Part shown: piece after piece, positions 31,764-43,226 of the stretch
How the letters are laid out: each line of letters begins with the position of its first letter
Numbering within the stretch: position 1 is the first letter of the stretch
Origin: Nannobrachium achirus
Lineage: Eukaryota > Chordata > Actinopteri > Myctophiformes > Myctophidae
Assembly: GCA_963921795.1 (NCBI GenBank)
Contig: OY997655.1
Location: 9,476,544-9,540,543, forward strand
DNA length: 64,000 nucleotides
Direction of reading: 5' to 3'
The notes under the pieces: model-generated
Database searches by the model: none
What the model was told of the DNA's origin: nothing
The model's input: the letters and a program-made list of their open reading frames with translations, nothing else
Translations under genes and position numbers: made by a program

Positions 31764-32090
31764 TGTGTGATGTAATGCACTGAGGGAGACCAATAAACTT
31801 GAACCTTGAACCTTGAATAGACCATCATGTAACCGCTAAAAGCAACAGTCCGTCTCTCCTTATATTCAATGGTATCTTGGCTTTCATGGTGTTTCTGTTG
31901 ATAGGATGTAACCTTGATGAAATGTGTCCTCCGCAGACATTCAACGAGGCGACGCTGAACGCACAGACTCATTGCTGTCAACAATATGAGCACATGAAGG
32001 TACAGTATGTTGCTGCTGATGTGTGTGTAAACAACATCACATCTATTATGAATCTGCGGTGGCAGAGTTGATCACGTTGCATGCTCTATG

Positions 32091-32268
32091 CCATTGGTTC
32101 TCAAATTGGATTCCAGGGACTCTGTGGGTTCCTTTAGGGGGGTCTACAAGTCTGTAACTCTGACAGTGATACAAATGGAACCAAATGAACCCTAATGGGT
32201 CCATTTGGTTCCATTTGTACACTGTCAGAGTTCGAGGAAGACCTTGAAATTTGAAAGTTTGAGAAACA
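32091..32268. mobile_element. Small hAT MITE with central palindrome
   Basis: CATTGGTTCTCAAATTGG faces AAAGTTTGAGAAACACTA. The centre holds an inverted pair ACAAATGGAACCAAATG/CATTTGGTTCCATTTGT (32171-32218). Related to 33139-33282. Confidence 0.65.
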
Positions 32269-32767
32269 CTACTTTATTCACAGCATCCATTTTGGACCAG
32301 TGATACCAACGACGGCTCTGTTGAATGAAGTGTGCTGCTGATGTTGTGCATGTTGGCTCGCTGGAAACACTTAAAATAAAACTCAACTGGAACTGCACTC
32401 TGTCGAGGTGCCAACTTGTGCCTTAATTGTGCACAAGTAGGCCATGCATGTAAGGCCTACTTGTGCGCCTGCAGAGCGCGCCATGAGGTGCTCTCACCAC
32501 TGGCATCACCACTGGCGATGCCAGTGACATCACCACTGGCATCACCAGGAATGCTGGTCCTTCATTGGATGTTAATGATGACGTTGTCAGAAATGCTGGT
32601 CCCTGATTGGGCTACGGGGCTTAATCAAACACAGACACCGACATACCTACTGTACATACGCAGCCGAACGCAGTACGCAGCACGGTCTGCTGGCGCAGGT
32701 AAATAGGCTCTATGCACAGCAGCCATTTTGGAGAGAAGTTGGGTCTCTTCTCACTTGCTTCACAGGT
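32269..32767. other. No gene; short GGCATCACCACT repeats
   Basis: CACTGGCATCACCACTGG and variants repeat at 32497-32550 (degenerate 12-15-mer). A 96-codon frame (32416-32706) crosses this and is not recognised. CAGCCATTTTGGAGAGAAGT at 32719 repeats a phrase near 29373. Confidence 0.45.
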
Positions 32768-33091
32768 GTTACCAATTATGCTAATGAAGGCTCTGTTCCA
32801 TTCTGCTCAAACAGAGTCAGTGTTACCAATGATACTAATGAAGGCTCTGTTCCATTCTGGTCAAACAGAGTCAGTGTTACCAATGATACTAATGAAGGCT
32901 CTGTTCCATTCTGCTCAAACAGAGTCAGTGTTACCAATGATACTAATGAAGGCTCTGTTCCATTCTGGTCAAACAGAGTCAGTGTTACCAATGATACTAA
33001 TGAAGGCTCTGTTCCATTCTGCTCAAACAGAGTCAGTGTTACCAATGATACTAATGAAGGCTCTGTTCCATTCTGCTCAAACAGAGTCAGT
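32768..33091. repeat. 54-bp minisatellite, six units
   Basis: The unit starts GTTACCAATGATACTAATGA and ends TCAAACAGAGTCAGT. Units begin at 32768, 32822, 32876, 32930, 32984 and 33038. Because 54 is divisible by three, the plus frame repeats MILMKALFHSGQTESVLP and the minus frame also stays open. One position alternates CTGCTC/CTGGTC in the first five units. Confidence 0.97.
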
Positions 33092-33138
33092 GTGCTGATA
33101 TTGTTGAATGTTGGCTCACTGGAAACACTCTGCTACAC

Positions 33139-33282
33139 CAGTGGGTCCAGTGTGGTCCAGGGACCCTCATGGTTCCTTGGGGGTTCCAAATGAGCCCTTA
33201 AAAGACGTGTACAAATGGAACCATTCCATTTGAACACTCAGAGTTATGGCAGTCCTTGAAATAAAAGGTTTGAGAACCACTG
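33139..33282. mobile_element. hAT MITE, 8-bp TSD with one mismatch
   Basis: Ends CAGTGGGTCCAGTGTGG and, on the other strand, CAGTGGTTCTCAAACC. Flanks TGCTACAC (33131-33138) and TGCTACAT (33283-33290) differ by one base. 144 bp. Confidence 0.8.
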
Positions 33283-33313
33283 TGCTACATGAAATTAAAC
33301 GGAGCCTTCATTA

Positions 33314-33486
33314 AGGCCTGTCCATACTTTGACCGCAACCGCACTTTTCGGTCAAAAGGTCCGGTTCAACTAGAAAATGACGTCACTCATGACTTCTGAA
33401 AAGCATCAGACCGAATGAGAGTTTGCCAATTTGAACGTCGGAAAGTCCAACTCACCGAACATTTCGGAGAAAGTATGGACAGGCCT
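33314..33486. mobile_element. PIF/Harbinger-like MITE, TTA target duplication
   Basis: Ends AGGCCTGTCCATACTTT and AAAGTATGGACAGGCCT are exact inverted repeats, flanked on both sides by TTA (33311-33313, 33487-33489), the 3-bp target typical of PIF/Harbinger. 173 bp. Confidence 0.85.
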
Positions 33487-33819
33487 TTAGTTAATTGTTG
33501 AATCCCACGATTTGCAATACACATCTTATGATGAGTATATTAACATCGCGCACCTTTATCCTAATATAAATAAAAATCACCAAGCATCAGCAAGCATATT
33601 TAACTTGCTGCTTAGCAGAAATCACATTTTAAAATATATTTTCATGAACGGAAACGCCAGCTTCCATTATTCGCAGTTCAGGAGCTGCGATTCCAGACTC
33701 ACACTCTAGCATTCGGAGATTGTGGAATAGTTGTCTGGCTACACAAGACTAGTTAATTGGTAGCACCTGTGCAGGAAGTAAGGAAGGGGTCCAATTTCTT
33801 TCCAATATGGCTGCTGAGC
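33487..33819. other. No gene recognised
   Basis: AT-rich; TTTCTTTCCAATATGGCTGC at 33796 recurs at 35111, so a short dispersed repeat is present. Nothing else. Confidence 0.4.
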
Positions 33820-33950
33820 GTGTTGCTCCTGATGAGCAGGTTGGTGCCTTGCGTGGTTTTCCTCTGGTGTCTGTGTGCGTGCGTGCATGAATGCAAATCA
33901 TATAAAGCGGTTTAGATAAAGGCGCTAGGCTATACATATGCAGCATTTCC
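33820..33950 (+). mobile_element. SINE family G, 3' part
   Basis: TGAGCAGGTTGGTGCCTTGC, GTGGTTTTCCTCTGGTGTCT and GATAAAGGCGCTAGG parallel 62150-62265. Confidence 0.75.
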
Positions 33951-34770
33951 TCATGTCCTTGATGCCAGCATTTCTGAATGCCTGGTGACTCACGTTGACG
34001 AGCGTCACCAACTCACCATGCATGCATCCGGCATCTTTAATGTCATCGATTTCAGTGAACAAATGAACCCAAGGTCAGCATGACTAGGGTTTACTACAGC
34101 TGAAGAGGCAGGTAAGACTCTGATTGTCTTGGGCCGTAATAAGAGCGCTGTCGTCACTCAGTTTTCCCTGCGTCATGGAAGTTTTTATTTTCACTTCTAT
34201 TGAACATACCACATCTTGAATCGCTTCATACCAGAACTGCGTTCCAAAAATATCAGCCAGGCGATTCGGTGTTGTTTATGATGTTGAGTTACATTTGATA
34301 ATTGTCTGTGTTTCATATGCTTCATATAAGAGTAAAATCGCCTGCATTTTGTTTATTCTTGTAACACAGTGCTTTTACAGTGTACACCTATCATACACAC
34401 TCTGAGGACTGTTTGATGCTTGAGATTCCACGTGCCTCCACTGAGTTTGGAAAGTCTGCTTTCAAGTGTTGTGCCTCACAAACCTGACACACCTACAGGC
34501 TTCGCTTAAATACAGCTCTCTTGTTCCCCTAGGTCGCTTTCAGTCGGATGAATCAACTTTGGTCTATTCTCTATTGTAGGCTACCTGTTTTAATTGATGT
34601 TGATGAATCATGTGATGAAATGTTCTCTTAACCGTGTTATTTTATTCATTCATGTATTCTGTATTATTTTTTTTATTATTTCTTAGTATGTGGGGACCCC
34701 CACCACAGGTTGAGACCAACTGCATTAGTGGAGCTGACATCATGCCGGCAGACTGCGCTGAAAGTGTAAG
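33951..34770. other. No gene; hAT-end fragment
   Basis: TATGTGGGGACCCCCACCAC and CAGGTTGAGACCAACTGC (34687-34722) are a decayed CAGTGGTTCTCAAC-type hAT end. Remainder unrecognised. Confidence 0.4.
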
Positions 34771-34774
34771 GGTT

Positions 34775-34809
<35 letters not shown>
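34775..34809. repeat. (GTT)n microsatellite
   Basis: About eleven GTT units. Confidence 0.95.
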
Positions 34810-34897
34810 ATAAAATACTCTGATTGAGTCATGTCTGAGTGAAAAGGGCGTCCTTCAGTGTCGCTACTTGTCAGGGTGGAATATAATGCATGGTGGA

Positions 34898-34942
34898 TTC
34901 CTGGGAGGGGAGGAGGGGAGGAGGAGGGGAGGGGAGGGGGAG
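34898..34942 (+). repeat. G-rich tract, possible G-quadruplex
   Basis: GGGAGGGGAGGAGGGG followed by GAGGGGAGGGGAGGGGGAGG gives more than four G runs of three or longer with one- or two-base spacers on the plus strand. Confidence 0.7.
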
Positions 34943-35144
34943 GCTGTTGACAAGGCTGGATGGTTCAAAGGCATCGGTTTCAGTGCAGTGATTCACAAAG
35001 TGTTGAGCCCGAGACCCCAAGAGAGAAATGTGAGATCTCCCCGTAACCCAAACTAGTGAAAATAGCAGATTTACCTCTAGTAAGAAAGGAAGTAAAGTAA
35101 GAGGCCTACATTTCTTTCCAATATGGCTGCTGTTCAGACTATAT

Positions 35145-35263
35145 TAGAGTTCTCAACGGGCCTGAAAATTAAGGCCCGGCCCTAACTGGGCCCGAGTGGG
35201 CCGACCCGAAGCCCGGCCCGACCCTAACAATTATCATCATTTTCGGCCCGAAAACCCGAAAGC

Positions 35264-35299
<36 letters not shown>

Positions 35300-36842
35300 A
35301 AACGTTGCCAGTAGGCAGCTGGCAGCACCAGTACTGTGTCTCAAATTACAACAGTGAGAGAACGGACATATAATAGTTGGCGAAATGGCAACTTCACATG
35401 TTAAATTGTTCATGAAACATGCAAGGTTCTGCACAAAATGTGCTAACGTTAAATCCCTGTTGTTGTCAACAGTCAATCTCAATCATACAGCTCTCATCCT
35501 CTCTCTCCCTGCCGTTGTCGCTGCCTGCGTGATTTATGTTTCGTCCTTTCAACGGTCACGCATCAAACGCAGGCTCGGCAGATCGATAAACCCAAAACGT
35601 GTTCATCTGGCTTGCATTCTGGGCTTGCAGATCTGTTGTTTAGTGCGCGACACCACCTGATCACCATGCTTAAACATATACAACTTAGGCACGTAATAAG
35701 TGGCGCGCTGCGGCTGTAAACCCTTTAATATAAATGCACACAGCAGCAGCAAAGGACACTTGATTAACCAGAAAGCATAATGGAATTAATAATATCTTAC
35801 CAGCCGAGATGATCGTCTCTATAAGGTAAGAGGATGTCAACGTATGGTGCTTTTAGGTTGGTCATGTTGATGTTGTTGTTAATACAATCCTCTTAAGTCC
35901 TTGTCAATAATATCCAGGTTGGTTCCACTTTGAATGTACTTTTCTTGGATTTATAACTTATTACAAACTTGTAAAACTGCCTGCTGCCTTTTAACTCATC
36001 CACTACATTGGACGAGTTTGACGAGCTATAGTTATGGGTCCACTCTGCTTATGACGAATATGACGAGCTATCAATTAGCTTTAATAACTATAAAACAAAA
36101 AAGTATGATCGCCGATTCACCGTCCATAGCGCTCTGTGGACCCGCCCTATTCACAAAAAACGGATCTGGATGTTCCAGAACGGAAATGGGGGGGCGGGAC
36201 AACGACGCCTGTATCCTGTCTGCCGAAATGTCATCCGGTTCAATGTTGTGCAACACCAGCGTGGCGCTCCGTCGGTTTCGCTTTGAGCGATGGAAGGCTG
36301 TAGTGCTTTGTTGCTTACCCTGCCTGGATCGTATTGTGAATGCAATCGGTGAACCATCGCGCAATGGATTCGCGCGCGCGCCCACGTTAAAGGTAGGCAA
36401 AATCCTCGCGGTGTGGACCCTCAGAAGGGTCTTAAAAATAGCGGTGGGTGAGTTAATTTAACATGCAGCTCCAAACTTTCATCGTAGCCGCTCGATCACA
36501 CAGAGCTAACGCTGACTCGCTACCTGTGACAGACTTCCGTATATCCAAAGGTTTCGCTTGTGACGTCATCACAACAACCAGACTGCTCTATGAGACTGAT
36601 AGACTATACTTCCGTATGCGTCACCGATTATCCTTGGTCCATTGGTTAGGAACTTAGGCAGGTTTCAGTGCTGCGCTGAAGACAGGCAGCCAGCGATATG
36701 CGCATGTTCTCTGTTGCTTGAGTGACGGAGCCCGGAGCCCGGCCCGGCCCGACTAATTATTATAATTTTTGGGCCCGGCTCGGCCCGATAACGTCGGGTC
36801 GGGTCGGGTAGGGTCGGGTTCGGGCCGAATTTGAGAACTCTA
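35145..36842. mobile_element. hAT element, 1.7 kb, perfect 8-bp TSD GACTATAT
   Basis: Ends TAGAGTTCTCAA and TTGAGAACTCTA are exact inverted repeats; GACTATAT flanks both (35137-35144, 36843-36850). Subterminal regions are rich in GCCCGGCCC and GTCGGGTCGGGT. A GA microsatellite (35265-35295) and a decayed hairpin arm (GGGCTTGCAGATCTGTTGTT, about 35622) are inside. Frames of 175 (35934-36461, plus) and 109 codons (36071-36400, minus) overlap antisense and have no recognised transposase motif. Confidence 0.93.
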
Positions 36843-36850
36843 GACTATAT

Positions 36851-37350
36851 CACTGCATGGATATGAGTCCGGTATTTCTATATGGACACTTTTTCTTATT
36901 TTTTTTCCCCCAAGGGGTGGGTTAAAAAAATGGCTCTGGACACAATTGGTTAGACCAGACCAATACTGGGCCCTGATTGGTCACCCAACTCTTCGGGGTG
37001 TGGAAATGGATTCCCAATTGAAATGGATTCACAATTGTTCTACCAAGGGCAAATTGTTTTTGCACAGATGGATTTATCTGATCCAGGGCTACATAGAGCC
37101 TACTATTATATCTATGATGTCGGGCAGTTACTGTATGTTAAAAAAAAACACAATACTGCCTTTATATGTAACGTCAGATACTTGAATGTGTCCTTATATT
37201 ATCAGCACTTGTCCCAAATCCGGTTCAAGTGGAGTTAGGGCACGGTCACAGCACACTTTTATTCTGTTGTTCGAATGGAGAGGTTTGCTGCCATTCGTGG
37301 ATTTCTGCCAAAAAAAAAAGAAGAAAAAAAAGTACAGTACAGTAGGCTAC
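36851..37350. other. No gene recognised
   Basis: An A-rich tract AAAAAAAAAAGAAGAAAAAA lies at 37311-37330. The 79-codon frame at 36946 has no recognised features. Confidence 0.4.
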
Positions 37351-37354
37351 TTAA

Positions 37355-37878
37355 AGTTATCACTGACTAGTAGGCCATGTAGGCCTTAATATGTTATAAT
37401 AACCCTCTTTAACCAAAATATACCATTTAAAACACTTACAATATCTTCCTTTGGGAAGACTGCCGCAAGGAGTGATGAGTAGTAAATCTATTTTGGGTGG
37501 ACGGGCCCATTTAAAATGGTGGTGTAAACACTTTTAGATGTTGAATTAAGCACTTTACAAGCACGTCAAAACATCCTACTTGATATGAACAGAACAGAAA
37601 AGCACCACACTACTAACTACAGTTAATCTGAGCTTCAAGACAATGTTTTAAATATTGTAAAGAGAACGTTGTTTTGACGTTCCATATTAACCCTATGGGC
37701 CGGCCAGCCAAAATGCATTTACTACGTCATCACTCCTTGCGGCTCCCCCCATGGGTTGAAAATATGAACTTTTTTCTCTCAAAGGAATATATTGTAAGTG
37801 TTTTAAATGGTATATTTTGGTTAAAGAGGGTTATTATAACATATTAAGGCCTACATGGCCTACTAGTCAGGGATCACT
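37355..37878. mobile_element. TTAA-flanked element with arms of about 180 bp
   Basis: TTAA at 37351-37354 and 37879-37882. Ends AGTTATCACTGACTAGTAGG and, on the other strand, AGTGATCCCTGACTAGTAGG. Arms continue through CCATGTAGGCCTTAATATG, AACCCTCTTTAACCAAAATA and GCCGCAAGGAGTGATGA to about 37540/37700. Long-TIR, foldback-like. Confidence 0.86.
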
Positions 37879-37882
37879 TTAA

Positions 37883-38473
37883 CTAAATCTAATTTGCACC
37901 ACTGCTATGAAGATACTGCTGCATTATCTCTGCTCCTCAACACATGCAGTGTAAATCATGTGAGTGCATCATCACAGTAACGAGGCGGGAGCGATTATCT
38001 GGCGTCGGGAGATAACGAGTAACCATGGCGAGGATGTCAATACTCCCGGAGTCGTTTTCTATTATTGATGACGATCAACATAATGAGAACGCCGGCGAAC
38101 CTCGCAGCGTCCGTCCGTCGGTTTACGAGACGCTTTTTTTTTTATGGCCAAAGTGGGACGTTTCAAAACGGTGTCATTATCAATGCCAGTCATCTGGGGA
38201 GCCGTGGGGGAGCCTTGGAAATGGAGGCCTAAATGTTCGCCACGAGACAGCCAGGCTCAACGCTGCTTAGATGAACCTGCTGGCGGCAAGCATCCTTCTC
38301 TGGAAATGAAGTCAATGAGAAAGTAATGAGTTCTCGTTAACCACTTAAATTGCAGCATCTGTATTGTGGAGAAAGACATCATAACATGTCACAACGCAGC
38401 GAGTTGTGAGCTTGTCGATCGGCTGTGTTCAGCGAAGGCTTTCCTCACAATAAGAGAAGACACTTATACAATA
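37883..38473. other. No gene; one hairpin-arm fragment
   Basis: CACAACGCAGCGAGTTGTGAGCTTGTCGATCGGC (38391-38424) is a partial hairpin. A frame from 38025 of 81 codons (MARMSILPESFSIIDDD start) has no recognised homology. Confidence 0.45.
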
Positions 38474-38481
38474 GTATAGAG

Positions 38482-38950
38482 CAGGGGTCTTCAACGTTTT
38501 CAGGCCAAGGACCCCTTAGTTGAGAGAGAGATGAAGCAGGGACCCCCCACAACCTTTTCATAGATTCCATATAGTTTCATCGTTTGACAGCACAATAATC
38601 AGTGTTACTTTGGATTCATGTCAATTTGTGTTTTCAGAAATGTAACCACTTGAACTGTCATTACCTAAGACCTTTCACTCTGTACGTAGTCTGTTCTTTT
38701 TCCCCTCTACTAAACCTCTTTGCCGAAAATAACCGATCTACAAGCTCACAACGCCTCGCAGCACGAGGCGTTGCGAGCTTGTAGATCTGCTATTTTTGGC
38801 TAAAGTTCTCAGAATATAGACATTAGGGTTCAAGTGGTTAATATAAAAAAGGAGAAAAAAAAGGTTTCTATCACACAAAGATTTGGAGGACCCCCTGTAT
38901 TGACTCTGAGGACCCCCTAGGGGTCCCGGACCTCCTGTTGAAGACCCCTG
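38482..38950. mobile_element. Family C hAT element with central hairpin, perfect 8-bp TSD GTATAGAG
   Basis: Ends CAGGGGTCTTCAACGTTTTC and, on the other strand, CAGGGGTCTTCAACAGGAGG. GTATAGAG is at 38474-38481 and 38951-38958. The central hairpin 38722-38800 has GATCTACAAGCTCACAACGC against GCGTTGCGAGCTTGTAGATC, the same hairpin as families A and B. 469 bp, no coding potential. Confidence 0.93.
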
Positions 38951-39099
38951 GTATAGAGCCCTGAGGGGCCATGGTTGGTTAATGGCCTGGAAGGTATCGC
39001 AACTAAAAATGGTGCGACACATTATGAGCTTGGAGATCTGATACCAATACCATGAGAAACGTCACAGCTTGTACACAGAGGCAAACCCATAAACCGGTT

Positions 39100-39440
39100 T
39101 GCCGCTCTGACATCATGCTCTGATGTCACTGTGATGTCAGGGGAACCACTCTACCAGAATGGGTTTGCCGCTCTGACATCACGCTCTGGCTTCACTGTGA
39201 TGTCACACTAACAGAATCCCTTTTATGCCCATATATGGAGTTCCCTGATGTCATCAATATTAATGATGCCCTGTTAGAGAGATCCCTGTGATGCCAGGGG
39301 GAACAAATCCCTTTTATGCCCATATATGGAGATCCCTGATGTCCACATCACTGTGGCGTGACCTCCCCCTTTATGCCCATATAGGGAGATCCCTGATGTC
39401 CACAATCCCTGATGTCCACATCACTGTGGCGCGACCAAAG
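39100..39440. repeat. Family H satellite-like block
   Basis: CCCTTTTATGCCCATATATG, GAGATCCCTGATGTCCACAT and GATGCCAGGGGGAACAAATC are repeated two to four times, with CTCTGACATCACGCTCTG at the left. Related to 2090-2530. Confidence 0.85.
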
Positions 39441-39615
39441 TCGCTCTTACTTGTACTATTACTCAGTGCATTTTTAATTCAGCACCTTTACTTGACAGAT
39501 TAATAGTAGGCCTATTTCTACATAGCAAGTATTGATACTTTTATTTATTGAAGTAAAACCTTTTTCACCAAAAGTAGCCTATACTTAGTCACTTTCCGCC
39601 ACTATGTGTGAAGGA
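39441..39615. mobile_element. AGTACT-rich hAT remnant, right part
   Basis: CTTACTTGTACTATTACTCA, AAGTATTGATACTTTTATTT and the right end CACTTTCCGCCACTATG match the right third of the 8115-8929 family. Confidence 0.6.
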
Positions 39616-39731
39616 TGCCAGTGATGCTGGCACTGTGGGGGTGAATCTAAAGTTGAGCTGGGAATGAATGGCAGAGGAGAACACGTATTACGCTTACATA
39701 AGACCAGGCCTGAGAAGAGGCAGAAATTTTG

Positions 39732-39737
<6 letters not shown>

Positions 39738-39811
<74 letters not shown>

Positions 39812-39812
39812 T

Positions 39813-39882
<70 letters not shown>
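39738..39882. repeat. (CT)n microsatellite, about 70 units
   Basis: Pure CT with three CCCT interruptions near 39806-39822. Ser-Leu and Arg-Glu frames are artefacts. Confidence 0.98.
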
Positions 39883-39885
<3 letters not shown>

Positions 39886-39969
39886 CCATACCTGTCTTCT
39901 TTTCTCTAGCTCTATCTCACTCCCTCGGTGTCTTCTCCTTTTCCCATCTCCCACACATTCTCGTCCTAA

Positions 39970-40065
39970 TACACACACACGCACGCACGCACACACGCAC
40001 GCACGCACACACGCACGCACGCACGCACGCACGCACGCATGCATGCACATGCACACACGCACACA
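39970..40065. repeat. (CGCA)n/(CA)n compound microsatellite
   Basis: ACGCACGCACGCACACACGC-type units with GCATGCATGCAC near the end. Confidence 0.95.
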
Positions 40066-40431
40066 CGCGTACATTTGTATTACTATACTTGTGAGGATGT
40101 CATCATTTCTTAACGGAAGTTAAGTTAGGAGTTCGGTTCACTGTTGGTGTGAATGCATTCTGTGTCAAATGCAGGAAATGAAGCAAAACATGTTGCATTG
40201 TGGGTTGAAGAATGTGTAAACACAGGGGCGGGAGAAGAGGAAGAGGCACAATTTCGAGTGCCTCATATTTGTTGTTTGGTGCGATCCCATGCTGCGGTTG
40301 ACAACGTGCAGTGTGAAGGCAAACGCACTAAATTAAATCTTCACCCCCCAATCGCACCGAGTCTACCGAACTAAGGATGGGAATCTGCCCTATGTGGTAC
40401 AGTAGCCTACATCTGCTATTAGCGACTTTAA
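40066..40431. other. No gene recognised
   Basis: The 73-codon frame 40153-40374 is not recognised; nothing else supported. Confidence 0.4.
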
Positions 40432-40738
40432 GCAACGCTACGGCAACGGCAGATGACAACGGTAACCGAAAATGATCAGTGCTCGATAGATCAACCTGCC
40501 ACCGTCGCAGCCGTCCCTACAACGGCAGAGGCTAGCTTTCCACGTAGCGTCTACAACGCCTGCTGCGTGGTCGCGTCGCCATAGGAACCAAAGAGTTCAG
40601 TAAGAACATGCATGGGTGGGACCCCGTCGCGGAAGGCTGTTGCTTAACGATTTTGATTGCTACGGCGATTACGTCATAGCAGCCGTAGTCCTGCCTCGCG
40701 TCGCGGTTGTAGAAACGGTCTGCTTAAACTGGCTATTA
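40432..40738. repeat. Family D repeat, longest copy
   Basis: Runs from AAGCAACGCTACGGCAACGG to GAAACGGTCTGCTTAAACTG. Shares GGAACCAAAGAGTTCAGTAA and GGACCCCGTCGCGGAAGGCT with 5241-5398, and GTGCTCGATAGAT with 22590-22830. CpG-rich, class unknown. Confidence 0.78.
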
Positions 40739-41081
40739 TTTTGCGAAAGATACCTAAATATTAATCATATACTAACTCCAATCCTAATCCTTAAACCTAT
40801 AACCTGAGCGTAAATGTCTCGATCATAACCTCAACCTGAATATTTCCCTAAATCATAAAGCTTAACTTTAAACATCCTTTTTTTGTAACCATAAATTCTA
40901 CTGGTCCTATACAGTACTACTAGACGTTTGGCCCTCACAATACAAGGAGAAACACACATGCACACGCACGTGCGCAGGATCACAATGCACCCTGCCTTTC
41001 TCAAGGCTGTGAGGACACAAGGGTTTATGGCAGGCATAAAACCACCTACCTTTTCACATTCTGTGACTCTGTCTGTCTGCA

Positions 41082-41210
41082 GTGGTGGAAAAAGTATTTG
41101 TTATGTTCTTTTTACTTAAGTAAAAGGATCAATACTGCAATGTACTGTATAGAAGTAGTCTGTTACAAGTAAAAGTCAGGAATTCAAAGTTGACATCGGG
41201 TTGACAATGG
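41082..41210. mobile_element. AGTACT-rich hAT, left end
   Basis: CAGTGGTGGAAAAAGTATTT (41081), then TTTACTTAAGTAAAAGGATC and ATACTGCAATGTACTGTA: the left part of the 8115-8929 family. Confidence 0.7.
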
Positions 41211-41244
41211 GTTACAAAGGTTGTGAGATAACATTTTAAATGGT

Positions 41245-41312
41245 ACAAGTACAATTACAATTTAGGCATTTAGCAGACGCTTTTAATCCAAAGCGATTTA
41301 CAATAAGCAGGT
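41245..41312 (-). mobile_element. L2-like LINE 3' tail, minus strand
   Basis: TTTAGGCATTTAGCAGACGC, TTTTAATCCAAAGCGATTTA and CAATAAGCAGGTAAT are the reverse complement of the LINE tail at 55300-55350. Confidence 0.75.
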
Positions 41313-41723
41313 AATACTTGATCCCAGGCTGCACTTTGACATTTTTTTTTAGAACTGCCCTAAAGCGGGTCTAAAACATGTCTCTCTCTCTGTGTGACAT
41401 GTGGCATTCATCATTCATCATGGCCGGGGACATTTCTCAGTAACTTTGCCAACCCACACACTGGTCTGAAAAACAATCTTTTAATGTACTCCTAATTGCA
41501 ATTACCACGATGAATGATACTGTCTCTGTAGCCTCTGGCAAGGTATCATGGTAGTAACAGAATATGAGCTACCGCACGCACAAACACACGCACGCACACA
41601 CACACGCACCTGTACCATTACACACATGGCTCTTCTGCATAATGCTTTATCATGATCTCTCCTATCTCTTCTTCTCCTTTCCTGTCTCAATCAGTCTGCC
41701 TGTCTCTCTCATCTCAATTTCAG
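41313..41723. other. No gene; short (CACG)n at 41575-41607
   Basis: CACACGCACGCACACACACA is a small compound microsatellite. Otherwise unrecognised. Confidence 0.5.
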
Positions 41724-41850
41724 TGTTGGACCTTGTATCTCCAAGTTTCAAATGTGTATGTTTTTTTATCGTAAAGTAAAGCCCTGCTTCATCATACAAG
41801 ACTGTCGCACAAGACTAGTGAAAATAGCAGATCTTACAAGCACGCAAGAT
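41724..41850. mobile_element. Family B left-half fragment
   Basis: GGACCTTGTATCTCCAAGTT, AAAGCCCTGCTTCATCATAC, AGACTGTCGCACAAGACTAG, then a single hairpin arm GAAAATAGCAGATCTTACAAGC; the second arm and right half are missing. Confidence 0.7.
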
Positions 41851-42970
41851 GAGAGAGAGGACGCAAGAGGCTGTTAACAAGGTCATCATGGAACTTCAGT
41901 CAACGATGGCCGCAGACCTGCAGGAATACGTCAATGTCCAATGTCTCATTACTCCGACTGCGCGGCCACGCGTGTAGTTAGGGATAGGGTTAGAGATGGG
42001 GTTAGTAATGGGGAGAGTCGGACTAATGTTGCATTAGTCCGACTATTGATTAATAACGATGTCAGAGGCATATGTGGATCTGTCACCTGTCCGTCACAAG
42101 TCTTGTTGATAGGCCACTGTTTATGTTTCTACTGTAAGTCTGACATCAGTGCCTGTTCTCCGTCCATCAGCTCAGGTAACACTTCAGCTAGGAAGCTTAC
42201 TAAATGTTGAGTACAGTGGTTCTCCCCCCCAAACATAGGGTATGAGTCATTCATTAAGGTATAGGCCTTAACACACGACTAACAGGTCATTTCGACCGAG
42301 TTTGAGATCGCAAAGTGCAATAACTCTCCCTGTGAAGGTCTCAGAAATGTACCCCTTCCATGACTTTTCCTAAATACCTAAGACATATGTTCTCGTTTTT
42401 TTCCCCTTCTGAAACGTTTCCTAAGTATGAAATAATATACCATTATACCACTCCGACTGTTAGTTATCGGTCATAAAGACAGGTCTCACCCATTCCTCCC
42501 CCTCCCAGAAGCAAGGAGAGAATTTCACACCTTTTGCGCTGCCCATTTGAGAGGTCAATTGGAAATGCTAATTCACATTTGGAAGACAATATAGAACCCC
42601 CGCTGGCAGCAGGGGAGGAGGTGTTGCTCTCCTGGGCCAAAAGGGAGAGAATTTACCTGTCAATTTGACTGATAATGCAGTCAGAGTGGAAGTGACTTTT
42701 TTCAGTCACCCGAGTGTTAATTTATAAGTCATAACTTTTAATAGTCATGGATTGGTATCAAGGTCTTTCAGAAACAGCTGTTACCATGATGATCCACCAC
42801 AGTGCACAACAGTTGTCTAATCTTTATGTATATTCATAATCTTTCTTTATTAAGTTCTATTAACAATTGATTCAGTGCAGACTAATCATTTAACTGTGTT
42901 AGATGTAGCCTACATTCTTCATTGTAATTCAACCGTAATTAGATTAAGCCTTTTGTCCTGAATTAATGCA
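41851..42970. other. No gene recognised
   Basis: About 1.1 kb without recognised repeats, apart from GGGTTAGAGATGGGGTTAG phrases near 41985. The 89-codon frame at 41941 is not recognised. This is the longest stretch where I see no mobile-element signature. Confidence 0.4.
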
Positions 42971-43226
42971 AAGCCATGAATGATAATATAGCTGGGAGAA
43001 TGTCAGAGCAGCATTGTTTCTATTGGCTCTCGTGTCACGTAAAGAGTGGATGAAATGTTCTAAAGGACAATGAATGTCTTTAAGGTTTTAAAATAACAAT
43101 TTGTCTCTTATTGTTTTCTCCCTCCAGGAGGTCAGAGGGCTGAACATGCAGGGAAGAAAAGCTGCTGCCAGCGTCGTTAAAATAAACACCAGCTGATGAT
43201 GAAGAGTTTTCACCTGACAACTACAA
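42971..43226 (+). repeat. 256-bp inverted duplication, arm 2
   Basis: Matches the reverse complement of 4496-4751 with seven mismatches by eye, 256 bases in each copy. Outside the block the flanks are unrelated. The block has no obvious terminal repeats. It contains the exon-like segment at 43126-43198. Confidence 0.9.
43126..43198 (+). other. Exon-like segment after a strong splice acceptor
   Basis: TTGTTTTCTCCCTCCAG ends at 43127-43128, followed by an open stretch reading EVRGLNMQGRKAAASVVKIN then TS and TGA. In arm 1 the same frame stops after EVRGLNMQ because GGA is TGA there. I recognise no protein. It may be a terminal exon of an unidentified gene or a chance acceptor in a repeat. Confidence 0.25.

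Noticed and set aside
32712..33098. 128-codon frame with an 18-residue peptide repeat
   Set aside because: A 54-bp minisatellite is divisible by three, so both strands remain open; no protein family resembles it.
35934..36461. 175-codon frame, longest non-repetitive ORF
   Set aside because: Lies inside a TSD-bounded hAT, overlaps an antisense 109-codon frame, and shows no transposase or other motif.
36463..36657. Short frame near the hAT right end
   Set aside because: Chance frame within CpG-rich element sequence.
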